Source: Lachnospiraceae bacterium (GTDB lineage: Bacteria; Bacillota; Clostridia; Lachnospirales; Lachnospiraceae). Taken from it: a stretch of DNA of 7,869 bases. The stretch covers positions 1-7,869 of the forward strand of contig CAADYR010000084.1 in assembly GCA_900753305.1 (NCBI GenBank), read 5' to 3'. Every line of letters begins with the position of its first letter. The stretch's first letter is position 1. Made by a program: the position numbers and the translations under genes. The notes below the pieces were generated by a model that saw only the letters and a list, made by a program, of their open reading frames with translations, made no database searches and was not told the DNA's origin. Positions 1 to 6,800 of this stretch are shown one piece after another.

Positions 1-54
1 GAACGTCTGAACGGATACAGACTGGATGCAGCAATTACTTATAGCGGCAAATAA
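1..54 (+). CDS. apt: Probable adenine phosphoribosyltransferase, C-terminal end only
   Basis: Only the last 17 codons and the TAA stop are inside the window; the start lies upstream. The residues ERLNGYRLDAAITYSGK resemble the usual end of bacterial adenine phosphoribosyltransferases, where a G-R-E-[KR]-L-x-G-Y stretch is followed by a short beta strand. The enzyme would make AMP from adenine and PRPP in the cytoplasm. The position supports this, because apt commonly sits directly upstream of rel in Firmicutes. Only 40 bases separate the stop from the rel start, with no terminator between them, so co-transcription with rel is likely. The call rests on a very short tail plus context, so another gene ending cannot be excluded. 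Confidence 0.5.
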   Translation, partial: ERLNGYRLDAAITYSGK

Positions 55-84
55 TTAGTAACAAGAATAGAATAGATAATGGCT

Positions 85-91
85 GGTGATC
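85..91 (+). promoter_or_regulatory. Unusual ribosome binding site for rel (GGTGATC)
   Basis: GGTGATC matches the downstream half of the full Shine-Dalgarno consensus (AAGGAGGTGATC) rather than the usual GGAGG core. It lies just ahead of GTG 95 at a workable distance. No SD-like sequence precedes the longer in-frame GTG at 86. This is the reason for preferring GTG 95; the two starts differ by only three residues. Confidence 0.4.
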
Positions 92-94
92 AAA

Positions 95-2458
95 GTGGCA
101 GAGGTAAATGATAAACAACCCAAAGAAGGAACTTACGAGGATTCCCTGATTATACAGGGCAGTAAAGGTAAACCCCGTAAGACCGATGAGCGCAGGATTG
201 AATATATCAAAGAATTCCAAAGTCCTGAGGAACTTTATCAGGGGCTTATTTCGCATGTGCAGAAATACCATCCGTCTGATGATATCAGTATGATAGACAA
301 AGCCTATAAGGTCGCCTGTGAAGCACATAAGAATCAGACCAGAAAGTCCGGGGAACCTTATATCATCCATCCATTATGCGTAGCGATCATTCTGGCTGAC
401 CTTGAATTGGACAAGGAAACTATTGTTGCCGGATTACTACATGATGTCGTGGAGGATACCGTACTTACAAATGAAGAACTCAGGGAACAGTTTGGACCTG
501 ATGTAGAACTTCTGGTAGACGGTGTGACGAAACTTGAACAGTTGAAATACACAGGAGATGCAACTCCTGACAGAACAGCCAGCAAGGAAGATCTGCAGGC
601 GGAGAACCTGCGTAAGATGTTCCTTGCCATGGCAAAGGATATTCGTGTTATTCTGATCAAACTTGCAGACAGACTTCATAACATGCGTACCCTGAAATAC
701 AAATCTCCGGAAAGCCAGAAGAGAATTGCAAGAGAAACTCTGGATATCTATTCTCCGCTTGCTGAACGTCTTGGTATTTCCAAAATCAAGGTCGAATTGG
801 ATGATCTTTCTCTGAAGTATTTAGAGCCGGAAGCTTACTATGATCTGGTGGAAAAGATTGCTTTACGTAAAAATGTCCGTGAAAAATATGTGCAGGACAT
901 TGTAGATGAAGTCAGTGAACATATTTCTTCAGCAGGTATAGAAGCTCAAATAGACGGTCGTGTCAAACACTTTTTCAGTATTTATAAGAAAATGAAAAAC
1001 CAGCATAAAACGCTGGATCAGATATATGATCTTTTTGCAGTACGAATTATTGTAAATTCTGTAAAAGACTGTTATGCAGCGCTTGGTGTCATTCATGAGA
1101 TGTACAAACCGATGCCGGGGAGGTTTAAGGATTATATTGCCATGCCAAAGGCAAATATGTATCAGTCCCTGCATACGACGCTGATCGGCTCGAACGGACA
1201 ACCTTTTGAAATCCAGATCAGGACCTTTGAAATGCACAGAGTTGCTGAATATGGTATTGCTGCGCATTGGAAATATAAGGAAGCAAGTAACGGTATCTCT
1301 TCAACGGGCGGAGAGGAAGAGAAACTGGCATGGCTTAGCCAGATTTTGGAATGGCAGAAGGATACATCGGACAGTAAGGAATTTTTGAAGCTTTTAAAGA
1401 GTGATCTGGATCTGTTCTCAGACCATGTATACTGTTTTACACCATCCGGTGATGTCAAGAATTTGCCTGCCGGATCTACACCGATTGATTTTGCCTACAG
1501 TATTCATAGTGCAGTAGGTAACAAAATGATCGGAGCCAGAGTAAATGGCAAGCTGGTCACAATTGATTATAAAATCAATAATGGTGATGTAATTGAGGTA
1601 TTGACTTCGCAGAATTCCAAAGGCCCCAGTCGGGACTGGCTCAATATCGTAAAGTCATCGCAGGCCAGAAATAAGATCAACCAGTGGTTCAAGAATGAAT
1701 TAAAGGAAGATAATGTATTAAAAGGCAGAGATTTATTCCAGACTTACTGCAAAACAAAAAATATCAATACGACGGATCTGCTGACACCGGAATACGAGAG
1801 CAGTGTTATGCATAAGTATGGTTTTCAGGATTGGGATTCTGTATTGGCAGCGATCGGACATGGCGCCCTTAAAGAAGGACAGGTCATCAACCGTATGCAG
1901 GAGTTGTATGCCCGTGATCATAAGAAACAGGTCACAGATGAAGAACTGCTTGCAAATATTCAGGAGAACAGTCAGAATAAACCGGCACATATTAAATCCA
2001 AGAGCGGTATTGTAGTAAAAGGCATTCATGATGTGGCAGTCAGATTTTCCAGATGCTGTGCACCTGTGCCGGGTGATGAAATCGTAGGATTCGTGACCAG
2101 AGGCAGGGGAGTATCCATTCATAGAACTGACTGTGTCAATATTATTAATCTCCCGGAGATGGACAGAGCCAGACTGATCGAAGCTGAATGGCAGCCGGAG
2201 GATCATAAATCTTCAGAAAAATATCTTGCAGAGATCATTATATATGCACAGAACAGAAGCGGCCTGCTGGCGGATATTTCCAAAACATTTACAGAGAAAA
2301 ATATCGATATTCAGTCTATGAACACCAGAACCAGTAAGCAGGGAATCGCTACCATGGTGGTGACTTTTGAAATCGGTGGACGTAATGAACTGACTGCAAT
2401 TATTGACAAATTAAGAATGATAGAAAATGTAATTGATATTGAAAGGACTACAGGCTGA
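95..2458 (+). CDS. relA: Bifunctional (p)ppGpp synthetase/hydrolase Rel
   Basis: Makes (p)ppGpp from ATP and GDP/GTP under amino-acid starvation and hydrolyses it otherwise; it is the cytosolic, ribosome-associated stringent-response enzyme. At 787 residues it has the full length of the long RSH family. Numbering from GTG 95, the HD hydrolase domain keeps the metal ligands H92, H116-D117 and D192 and the catalytic E120-D121 of the HDxxED motif. The synthetase domain keeps D312, E372 and the RFKD motif at 343-346; RxKD marks bifunctional Rel, while monofunctional RelA has ExDD. A TGS domain spans about 439-505, a conserved CC/H/C module has C654, C655, H676 and C680, and an ACT domain covers about 711-787. 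Nothing is missing. The in-frame GTG at 86 is the alternative start. No promoter is visible upstream, so it is probably transcribed with apt. The stop overlaps the next start (TGATG). Confidence 0.96.
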   Translation: MAEVNDKQPKEGTYEDSLIIQGSKGKPRKTDERRIEYIKEFQSPEELYQGLISHVQKYHPSDDISMIDKAYKVACEAHKNQTRKSGEPYIIHPLCVAIILADLELDKETIVAGLLHDVVEDTVLTNEELREQFGPDVELLVDGVTKLEQLKYTGDATPDRTASKEDLQAENLRKMFLAMAKDIRVILIKLADRLHNMRTLKYKSPESQKRIARETLDIYSPLAERLGISKIKVELDDLSLKYLEPEAYYDLVEKIALRKNVREKYVQDIVDEVSEHISSAGIEAQIDGRVKHFFSIYKKMKNQHKTLDQIYDLFAVRIIVNSVKDCYAALGVIHEMYKPMPGRFKDYIAMPKANMYQSLHTTLIGSNGQPFEIQIRTFEMHRVAEYGIAAHWKYKEASNGISSTGGEEEKLAWLSQILEWQKDTSDSKEFLKLLKSDLDLFSDHVYCFTPSGDVKNLPAGSTPIDFAYSIHSAVGNKMIGARVNGKLVTIDYKINNGDVIEVLTSQNSKGPSRDWLNIVKSSQARNKINQWFKNELKEDNVLKGRDLFQTYCKTKNINTTDLLTPEYESSVMHKYGFQDWDSVLAAIGHGALKEGQVINRMQELYARDHKKQVTDEELLANIQENSQNKPAHIKSKSGIVVKGIHDVAVRFSRCCAPVPGDEIVGFVTRGRGVSIHRTDCVNIINLPEMDRARLIEAEWQPEDHKSSEKYLAEIIIYAQNRSGLLADISKTFTEKNIDIQSMNTRTSKQGIATMVVTFEIGGRNELTAIIDKLRMIENVIDIERTTG

Positions 2459-3093
2459 TGGCTGATATAAAGATCAAAAAGCGCATACTTAGTGTCTGCC
2501 AGACCAATTGTTATTATGTATTCCGTGATGGCTCAGATGAAGTGGTCATCATTGATCCCGGTGACCGTGGAGATATTGTATATCAGGATGCAAAAAGTCT
2601 GGGATGCAATAAGATAGCAGGCATATTGCTGACTCATGGTCATGGAGATCACACGGGTGGTGCATTACAACTGAAAGAACTGACAGGAGCAAAGATTTAT
2701 GCTTATGAAGAAGAAGCAGAGCTTCTGAAAGATCCTGAAAAGAACCTGTCAGGCTGGTTTGGACCTGCCTATGGTTGGGAAGCAGATGAGTATTTCAGGG
2801 ATAATCAGGAATTTGATATGGCTGGAATACACTTCAAGGTGCTGCATACGCCGGGACATACGCAGGGTGGCTGCTGCTATTATGATGAAGCAGATAGTTG
2901 TTGCTTCTGCGGTGATACGATTTTCAATGGTTCTGTAGGAAGAACGGATTTTTATTCCGGTTCGGCCAGGGCGCTGATAGATTCCATACAGAAGAGAATC
3001 TTTACTTTGCCACCTGATACGAAGCTTTATCCGGGGCATAATGAAGAGACAACAGTTGCATACGAAATGAAATACAATCCGTGCTGCCGATAG
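2458..3093 (+). CDS. MBL-fold metallohydrolase, glyoxalase II-like (YcbL type)
   Basis: A 211-residue cytosolic metallo-beta-lactamase fold hydrolase. It carries the full metal-binding set of the glyoxalase II group: H60-x-H62-x-D64-H65 (THGHGDH), H134 (TPGHTQGG), D153 (CGDTIF) and H194 (YPGHNEET). It lacks the extra C-terminal substrate-binding domain of classical glyoxalase II, so it fits the short YcbL-like class, whose substrates (thioesters such as S-lactoylglutathione in some members) are not settled in clostridia. It has no signal peptide. Its ATG overlaps the rel TGA by one base, which points to translational coupling with rel. The rel-MBL-hemZ order recurs in clostridia without a known functional reason. 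An inverted repeat straddles its stop codon. Fold and metal site are certain; the substrate is unknown. Confidence 0.9.
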   Translation: MADIKIKKRILSVCQTNCYYVFRDGSDEVVIIDPGDRGDIVYQDAKSLGCNKIAGILLTHGHGDHTGGALQLKELTGAKIYAYEEEAELLKDPEKNLSGWFGPAYGWEADEYFRDNQEFDMAGIHFKVLHTPGHTQGGCCYYDEADSCCFCGDTIFNGSVGRTDFYSGSARALIDSIQKRIFTLPPDTKLYPGHNEETTVAYEMKYNPCCR

Positions 3094-3108
3094 GTAACAC
3101 GGATTTGT
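3074..3108 (+). repeat. Inverted repeat around the MBL hydrolase stop codon
   Basis: AATCCGTG at 3076-3083 pairs perfectly with CACGGATT at 3098-3105, leaving a 14-base loop that contains the TAG stop (3091-3093). Allowing one bulged T extends the stem by ACA (3074-3076) with TGT (3106-3108). The downstream stretch (gtgtgtttcg) is only weakly T-rich, so this is at best a poor intrinsic terminator. It could be an attenuator or an RNA-processing or stability element between the hydrolase and hemZ. Confidence 0.45.
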
Positions 3109-3133
3109 GTGTTTCGTCATTGATATAAATGAA

Positions 3134-3138
3134 AGAGG
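3134..3138 (+). promoter_or_regulatory. Ribosome binding site deciding the hemZ start
   Basis: AGAGG lies five bases ahead of ATG 3144. It falls inside the coding part of a longer version starting at ATG 3129, which itself has no SD-like sequence upstream. It therefore favours ATG 3144. Confidence 0.6.
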
Positions 3139-3143
3139 AAAAT

Positions 3144-4610
3144 ATGATTCAGGTATATACGAATAAGGAGAACTATCAATATGATCTGCATTCTCTGATC
3201 AAGGCTTTTTATCCGGAGAGAGATGTGAAAGTACATGGTTTTGATCAGATAAGCGAAGCAGAGGAGCACGGCAGAATTACCGTGTCTTTTGGGGAAAAGG
3301 CATTGCATGTGGTGCTGGTTGTACAGGGTGGTAAGGTCAGAGTATATGACAATCCCATTGAAACCGATAATGAAGAAGGAACCGGAGTACATTTGTATAA
3401 AAATGCATGCAAACTGGCATTATATCATGATCTGTGTGATTATACGGGCAGAACCTTGCCCTGGGGCAATCTGACAGGTATCCGTCCTACGAAACTTCCT
3501 ATGGGAATGTTGGCAGAAGGGTTGTCTGATGAGGAGATCATTCGCCGGTTAGAAGAGACACATGCCGTCAGTGAAGAGAAGTCAAGATTGAGCCTTGATA
3601 TCGCCAAGCGGGAAAAGGCATTGTTGGATACCATTCATTATGAAGATGGATATAGCTTATATATTGGAATCCCATTCTGTCCAACGACTTGTCTGTATTG
3701 CTCTTTTACTTCTTATCCTATTGCGATGTGGAGGAAGAGAGTGCAGGACTATCTGGAAGCTGTATACAAGGAAATGCAGTTCGTAGCGGATGCATATAAG
3801 GATAAGATACTGGACACAGTCTACATTGGCGGAGGTACACCGACCACGTTGGAAGCAGAGCAGTTGGACTGGCTTTTGACCAGATTAAAGGATACCTTCG
3901 ATTGGAGTCAGGTAAAAGAATTTACCGTGGAGGCGGGACGTGCAGACAGCATTACACCAGAGAAACTGGCAGTACTGCATCAGCATGGAGTTACCAGAAT
4001 TTCAGTCAATCCACAGACGATGAAGGATGAAACGCTCAAATTTATAGGCAGACGTCATACTGTCGCTCAGGTGAAGGAAGCTTTCGCATGGGCAAGAGAG
4101 GCAGGCTTTGATAACATCAACATGGATATTATTCTGGGCTTACCGGGTGAAATGGAAGAAGATGTGGCAAACACCATAGAAGAAATCAAGAAACTTGCAC
4201 CGGATAGTCTGACAGTACATTCACTGGCTATTAAGCGTGCATCCAGACTGAGCCAGTGGATTGAAGAAAATGGTATGGAGACATTGCATAATACCGATGC
4301 CACAATGGAAATTGCGGCAGCAGGTGCAGCGGCTCTTAATATGAAACCATATTATCTGTACAGACAGAAGAATATGAGCGGCAACTTCGAAAACGTAGGG
4401 TACGCCAGAGAAGGAAAATTTGGGATATATAACATTCTGATCATGGAGGAGGTTCAGACTATCGTTGCATTGGGCGCCGGTTCTATCACCAAGAGAGTAT
4501 TCGGTGATGGCAGGATCGAGAGATGCGACAATGTGAAAGATGTTGGACTTTATGTGGAAAAAATCGATGAAATGATCGAGAGAAAGAGGAAATTATTTGA
4601 ACTGAAATAA
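3144..4610 (+). CDS. hemZ: Coproporphyrinogen dehydrogenase-like radical SAM protein HemZ
   Basis: A 488-residue cytosolic radical SAM protein of the HemN/HemW/HemZ superfamily, the group that includes oxygen-independent coproporphyrinogen III dehydrogenases (oxidative decarboxylation to protoporphyrinogen IX). Numbering from ATG 3144, the [4Fe-4S]/SAM motif C179-x3-C183-x2-C186 sits in PFCPTTCLYCSF and is followed by GGGTP at 229-233 and GLPGE at 332-336. The segment YRQKNMSGN at 406-414 and the roughly 170-residue N-terminal extension ahead of the radical SAM core separate HemZ from HemN and HemW. ATG 3144 is preferred to ATG 3129 because AGAGG sits five bases before it. It follows the MBL hydrolase after a 50-base gap containing an inverted repeat and ends just before a terminator. 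No other heme gene is visible, so a role outside heme synthesis is possible. Confidence 0.92.
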   Translation: MIQVYTNKENYQYDLHSLIKAFYPERDVKVHGFDQISEAEEHGRITVSFGEKALHVVLVVQGGKVRVYDNPIETDNEEGTGVHLYKNACKLALYHDLCDYTGRTLPWGNLTGIRPTKLPMGMLAEGLSDEEIIRRLEETHAVSEEKSRLSLDIAKREKALLDTIHYEDGYSLYIGIPFCPTTCLYCSFTSYPIAMWRKRVQDYLEAVYKEMQFVADAYKDKILDTVYIGGGTPTTLEAEQLDWLLTRLKDTFDWSQVKEFTVEAGRADSITPEKLAVLHQHGVTRISVNPQTMKDETLKFIGRRHTVAQVKEAFAWAREAGFDNINMDIILGLPGEMEEDVANTIEEIKKLAPDSLTVHSLAIKRASRLSQWIEENGMETLHNTDATMEIAAAGAAALNMKPYYLYRQKNMSGNFENVGYAREGKFGIYNILIMEEVQTIVALGAGSITKRVFGDGRIERCDNVKDVGLYVEKIDEMIERKRKLFELK

Positions 4611-4616
4611 AGATAT

Positions 4617-4651
4617 GGCGGTTCCCTGTTGAAATAGTGGAACCGTTTTTT
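4617..4651 (+). terminator. Intrinsic terminator after hemZ
   Basis: CGGTTCC (4619-4625) pairs perfectly with GGAACCG (4639-4645) around a 13-base loop and is followed at once by six T residues (4646-4651). Two G-U pairs can extend the base of the stem. It begins a few bases after the hemZ stop and should end the apt-rel-MBL-hemZ transcription unit. Confidence 0.88.
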
Positions 4652-4695
4652 CATCATATTGTTAGAATTGCCTTATGAGAAACATAGAAAATAAA

Positions 4696-4707
4696 AAGGA
4701 AAGTGAT
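4696..4707 (+). promoter_or_regulatory. Split ribosome binding site for the fusion gene
   Basis: AAGGAAAGTGAT resembles the long SD consensus AAGGAGGTGAT with one extra base. The GTGAT half lies seven bases ahead of ATG 4715. For the longer in-frame GTG at 4703, the AGGA core would be only two bases away, which is too close. This favours ATG 4715. Confidence 0.4.
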
Positions 4708-4714
4708 TTTTAAA

Positions 4715-6166
4715 ATGTCAAAACTGGCAGTTTTTTTCCCGGGATTGGGATATACCACAGAAAAACCTCTTCTGTATTTTGGACTGGATATTGTACGTGA
4801 TCACGGATATAAGGAATGCAGAAAAATTACATATACAATAGTAAAAAAAGAGGCAATACGAGGTAATGCGGATAAGATAAAAGAAGTAGAACAGGAGTTG
4901 TTTTTACAGACTGAGAAACAGTTAGCTGATGTAGATTGGAGAAGCTATAATGAGGTGTTGTTTGTATCTAAAAGTATCGGGACTGCTGTAGCGGCAGAAT
5001 ATGCCCAAAAGTATGATCTTTTAAATATAAAACATATATTGTATACACCGTTGACGATAACGTATGATTATAATCCGGTTAATGCACTGGCATTCATTGG
5101 TACAAAAGACGGCTGGAGTGATGTACATAAAATAGAAGAATTATCTCGAAAACATAATATAAAATTGGAGATTTATAAGGACTGTAATCATTCTCTGGAA
5201 ACAGATAATGTATTTGAAAATATAAACATATTGCATGATGTTATGATCAAAACGAAAAATTTTCTGGACAAGTCCCCAAAAATGATCGCATACTATCATC
5301 TGCCCGGGCTGTTTGAGTTTTACGATCTGTACCGCATTTTTTTGCCACTATTTCGTGAACACAGAGAATATTTTTATGACTGGTGTGAAATTGGTTCCAT
5401 ATATGGAGCGCCTGCAGACTGCATCTGGGGTGGAGGACGTGTAGGATTTGGAGATTATGAGCCACAGGAAGTTCTGGCTTTAATGCAGGAATATGGGATT
5501 TCTGCAAGATTGACTTTTAGTAATTCTTTGCTGGAAAAAGAGCATCTTTCTGATAAAAAGTGTAATGAACTCTGCAGATTATTTGAAAAAAAAGGAAACG
5601 GTATTATAGTTTATTCTGATCTGCTGTTAGATTATTTAAAGGAGAATTATCCGGAATATTATTATGTTTCTTCTACAACGAAGGTTTTGACAACATTTGA
5701 TAAACTGCTGGAAGAAGTGCAAAGGGATGATTTCCTTTATATTGTACCGGATTTTCGCTTAAATAAGGCGTTTGACAAATTAAACACTTTGTCTGAGAAA
5801 CAGAAAGATAAGTTGGAATTTTTGTGTAATGAATGCTGCTGGTTCGGATGCCATGACAGGGAACGATGCTATGAAACAGTCAGCCGCGAAAATCTTGGAG
5901 AAAACTGTCCAGAATACATTTGTGCAGCTCCCGATGCAGGAAATGGTTATCAGTTTTCTAAAGCAATGTCAAATCCTGGATTTATTGGAATAGAACACAT
6001 TAAAAATACGTATTTGCCGATGGGATTTTCAAATTTTAAAATTGAGGGCAGAGGGCTTGGTAGTGCAATGATCTTAGAATTCCTGCTTTACTACATGACA
6101 AAACCTGAATATCAGATCCATGTAAGAGAAGCCATATATTTAGATAACATGCTTGACTTATTTTAA
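4715..6166 (+). CDS. Alpha/beta serine hydrolase fused to a U32-like TIM-barrel domain
   Basis: A 483-residue protein that I do not know as a named gene; it shows two domains. Residues 1 to about 180 look like a small alpha/beta hydrolase: a strand ending in LFVSKSIGT supplies a nucleophile candidate S87, GTKD gives the acid D132 and NHSLE the base H159, in the right order and spacing for a catalytic triad. From about M190 to the end the sequence follows the peptidase-U32 pattern: ADCIWGGG (234-241), TFSNSLL, an IIVYSDLLLDYL stretch, SSTTK (319-323), a cysteine cluster (C371, C374, C375, C379, C385, C398, C403) and FKIEGR ending at 446, close to the KIEGRxKS signature of U32 proteins. Several U32 relatives (UbiU/UbiV, RlhA, TrhP) carry Fe-S clusters or modify RNA or quinones. 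No signal peptide or membrane segment is seen. It is more AT-rich than rel and hemZ and sits behind a terminator. Substrates are unknown. Confidence 0.7.
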   Translation: MSKLAVFFPGLGYTTEKPLLYFGLDIVRDHGYKECRKITYTIVKKEAIRGNADKIKEVEQELFLQTEKQLADVDWRSYNEVLFVSKSIGTAVAAEYAQKYDLLNIKHILYTPLTITYDYNPVNALAFIGTKDGWSDVHKIEELSRKHNIKLEIYKDCNHSLETDNVFENINILHDVMIKTKNFLDKSPKMIAYYHLPGLFEFYDLYRIFLPLFREHREYFYDWCEIGSIYGAPADCIWGGGRVGFGDYEPQEVLALMQEYGISARLTFSNSLLEKEHLSDKKCNELCRLFEKKGNGIIVYSDLLLDYLKENYPEYYYVSSTTKVLTTFDKLLEEVQRDDFLYIVPDFRLNKAFDKLNTLSEKQKDKLEFLCNECCWFGCHDRERCYETVSRENLGENCPEYICAAPDAGNGYQFSKAMSNPGFIGIEHIKNTYLPMGFSNFKIEGRGLGSAMILEFLLYYMTKPEYQIHVREAIYLDNMLDLF

Positions 6167-6209
6167 GTATGATTATATCAAAAAGAGGAGACAGTCTGCG
6201 GAATAATAA

Positions 6210-6238
6210 TTGAATAGTGAATGAATAGATAGTACAAT
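6210..6238 (+). promoter_or_regulatory. Sigma-A-like promoter for the C_GCAxxG_C_C gene
   Basis: TTGAAT (6210-6215, four of six to TTGACA) and TACAAT (6233-6238, five of six to TATAAT) are separated by exactly 17 bases. Transcription would begin near 6245, leaving a leader of about 64 bases before ATG 6309. The surrounding DNA is AT-rich, which raises the chance of a coincidental match. Confidence 0.55.
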
Positions 6239-6296
6239 ATTAAATAAGATAAAAATACTTAACAGCAAATTCTTCTATTTGAGAGAAAAAGCAGAA

Positions 6297-6302
6297 AAGA
6301 GG
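6297..6302 (+). promoter_or_regulatory. Ribosome binding site deciding the C_GCAxxG_C_C start
   Basis: AAGAGG lies six bases ahead of ATG 6309. A longer in-frame TTG start at 6279 has no SD-like sequence, so ATG 6309 is chosen. Confidence 0.7.
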
Positions 6303-6308
6303 TTACAT

Positions 6309-6725
6309 ATGTTAAAAGATTTATTGGGAAAATACTATTTTGACCAGAACTACAATTGTGCTGAAACTATAGTCAGAGCAGGAAATGAGTATTATAATCT
6401 TGGGCTTCATGACAGAGATATGATCATGGTAGCTGCTTATGGTGCAGGTATCCAGAGTGGCAATACCTGTGGAGCAGTCCTTGCAGGTGCAAGTATTTTG
6501 TCAATGAAGTATGTGGAAGCAAAAGCTCATGAGTCAGAGGATATTCATCCTGTCGTTATGAAACTGATCAGAAAGTTTAATGAGGTTTATTCTTCTACAT
6601 TATGTAGAGATATTAAACCGCAGTCATTTAAGCCGGAGTACAGATGCCAGAAGACAATTGAAAAAGCCTGTGATATCTTAGAAGAAGTTATTGATGAGTA
6701 TGAAAAAAGTAAAAAACAATTTTAA
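6309..6725 (+). CDS. C_GCAxxG_C_C family probable redox protein
   Basis: A 138-residue cytosolic protein of the C_GCAxxG_C_C family (Pfam family of that name), presumed redox-active or metal-binding because of its four spaced conserved cysteines; no reaction is firmly known. The cysteines are all present: C17 in YNCAET, C54 in GNTCGAVLAG (the variant core in place of GCAxxG), C99 in SSTLCRD and C113 in YRCQK. C121 is an extra one. The family's glycine-rich helix start (AAYGAGIQSG, 42-51) and C-terminal helix (about 115-133) are recognisable, and the length is normal. Family genes often lie beside oxidoreductases or Fe-S proteins. Here the upstream neighbour is the cysteine-rich U32-like fusion, though a separate promoter-like sequence lies between them. 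The start follows from AAGAGG. No convincing terminator follows. Confidence 0.85.
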   Translation: MLKDLLGKYYFDQNYNCAETIVRAGNEYYNLGLHDRDMIMVAAYGAGIQSGNTCGAVLAGASILSMKYVEAKAHESEDIHPVVMKLIRKFNEVYSSTLCRDIKPQSFKPEYRCQKTIEKACDILEEVIDEYEKSKKQF

Positions 6726-6736
6726 CTAATAAAAAC

Positions 6737-6764
6737 TGGATTTTTATAAAAAATGTATTATAAT
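6737..6764 (+). promoter_or_regulatory. Possible promoter of the nucleoside phosphorylase gene
   Basis: A perfect TATAAT at 6759-6764 lies 36 bases before the start codon of the phosphorylase gene. The best -35 match, TGGATT at 6737-6742 with a 16-base spacer, is weak (three of six). The palindrome TTTTTATAAAAA (6741-6752) lies between the two elements, overlapping the last bases of the -35 match. If used, transcription would begin about 6771, giving a leader of about 30 bases. This would make the salvage genes a separate unit. Confidence 0.42.
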
Positions 6765-6800
6765 ATCATTAAAGTTATGTAAACAACAGGAGGAACGGCT

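Noticed and set aside
79..111. Small open frame ATG-GCT-GGT ending in TGA (10 codons) overlapping the rel start
   Set aside because: No SD sequence and too short; it is more likely chance in the rel leader.
1733..2206. Long antisense open frame (157 codons) within rel
   Set aside because: It lies entirely opposite a well-supported conserved domain region, has no RBS context and no recognisable motif.
4659..4696. Possible promoter before the fusion gene (TTGTTA with CATAGA, or TTGCCT with ATAAAA)
   Set aside because: Neither pair has a -10 element better than three or four of six. A promoter is expected here after the terminator, but none can be placed with confidence.
6154..6171. ACTTA-TTT-TAAGT hairpin at the end of the fusion gene
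   Set aside because: The five-pair AT stem with a three-base loop lacks a GC stem and a T-run, so it is not a terminator.
6180..6215. SD-like AGAGGAG followed by TTG at 6210 in the intergenic gap
   Set aside because: The frame from TTG stops after four codons, and the distance is too large for a start.
6731..6753. AAAAA/TTTTT hairpin after the redox protein gene as a terminator
   Set aside because: The stem is only A-T pairs with no stable core, and the same bases fit a promoter spacer better.
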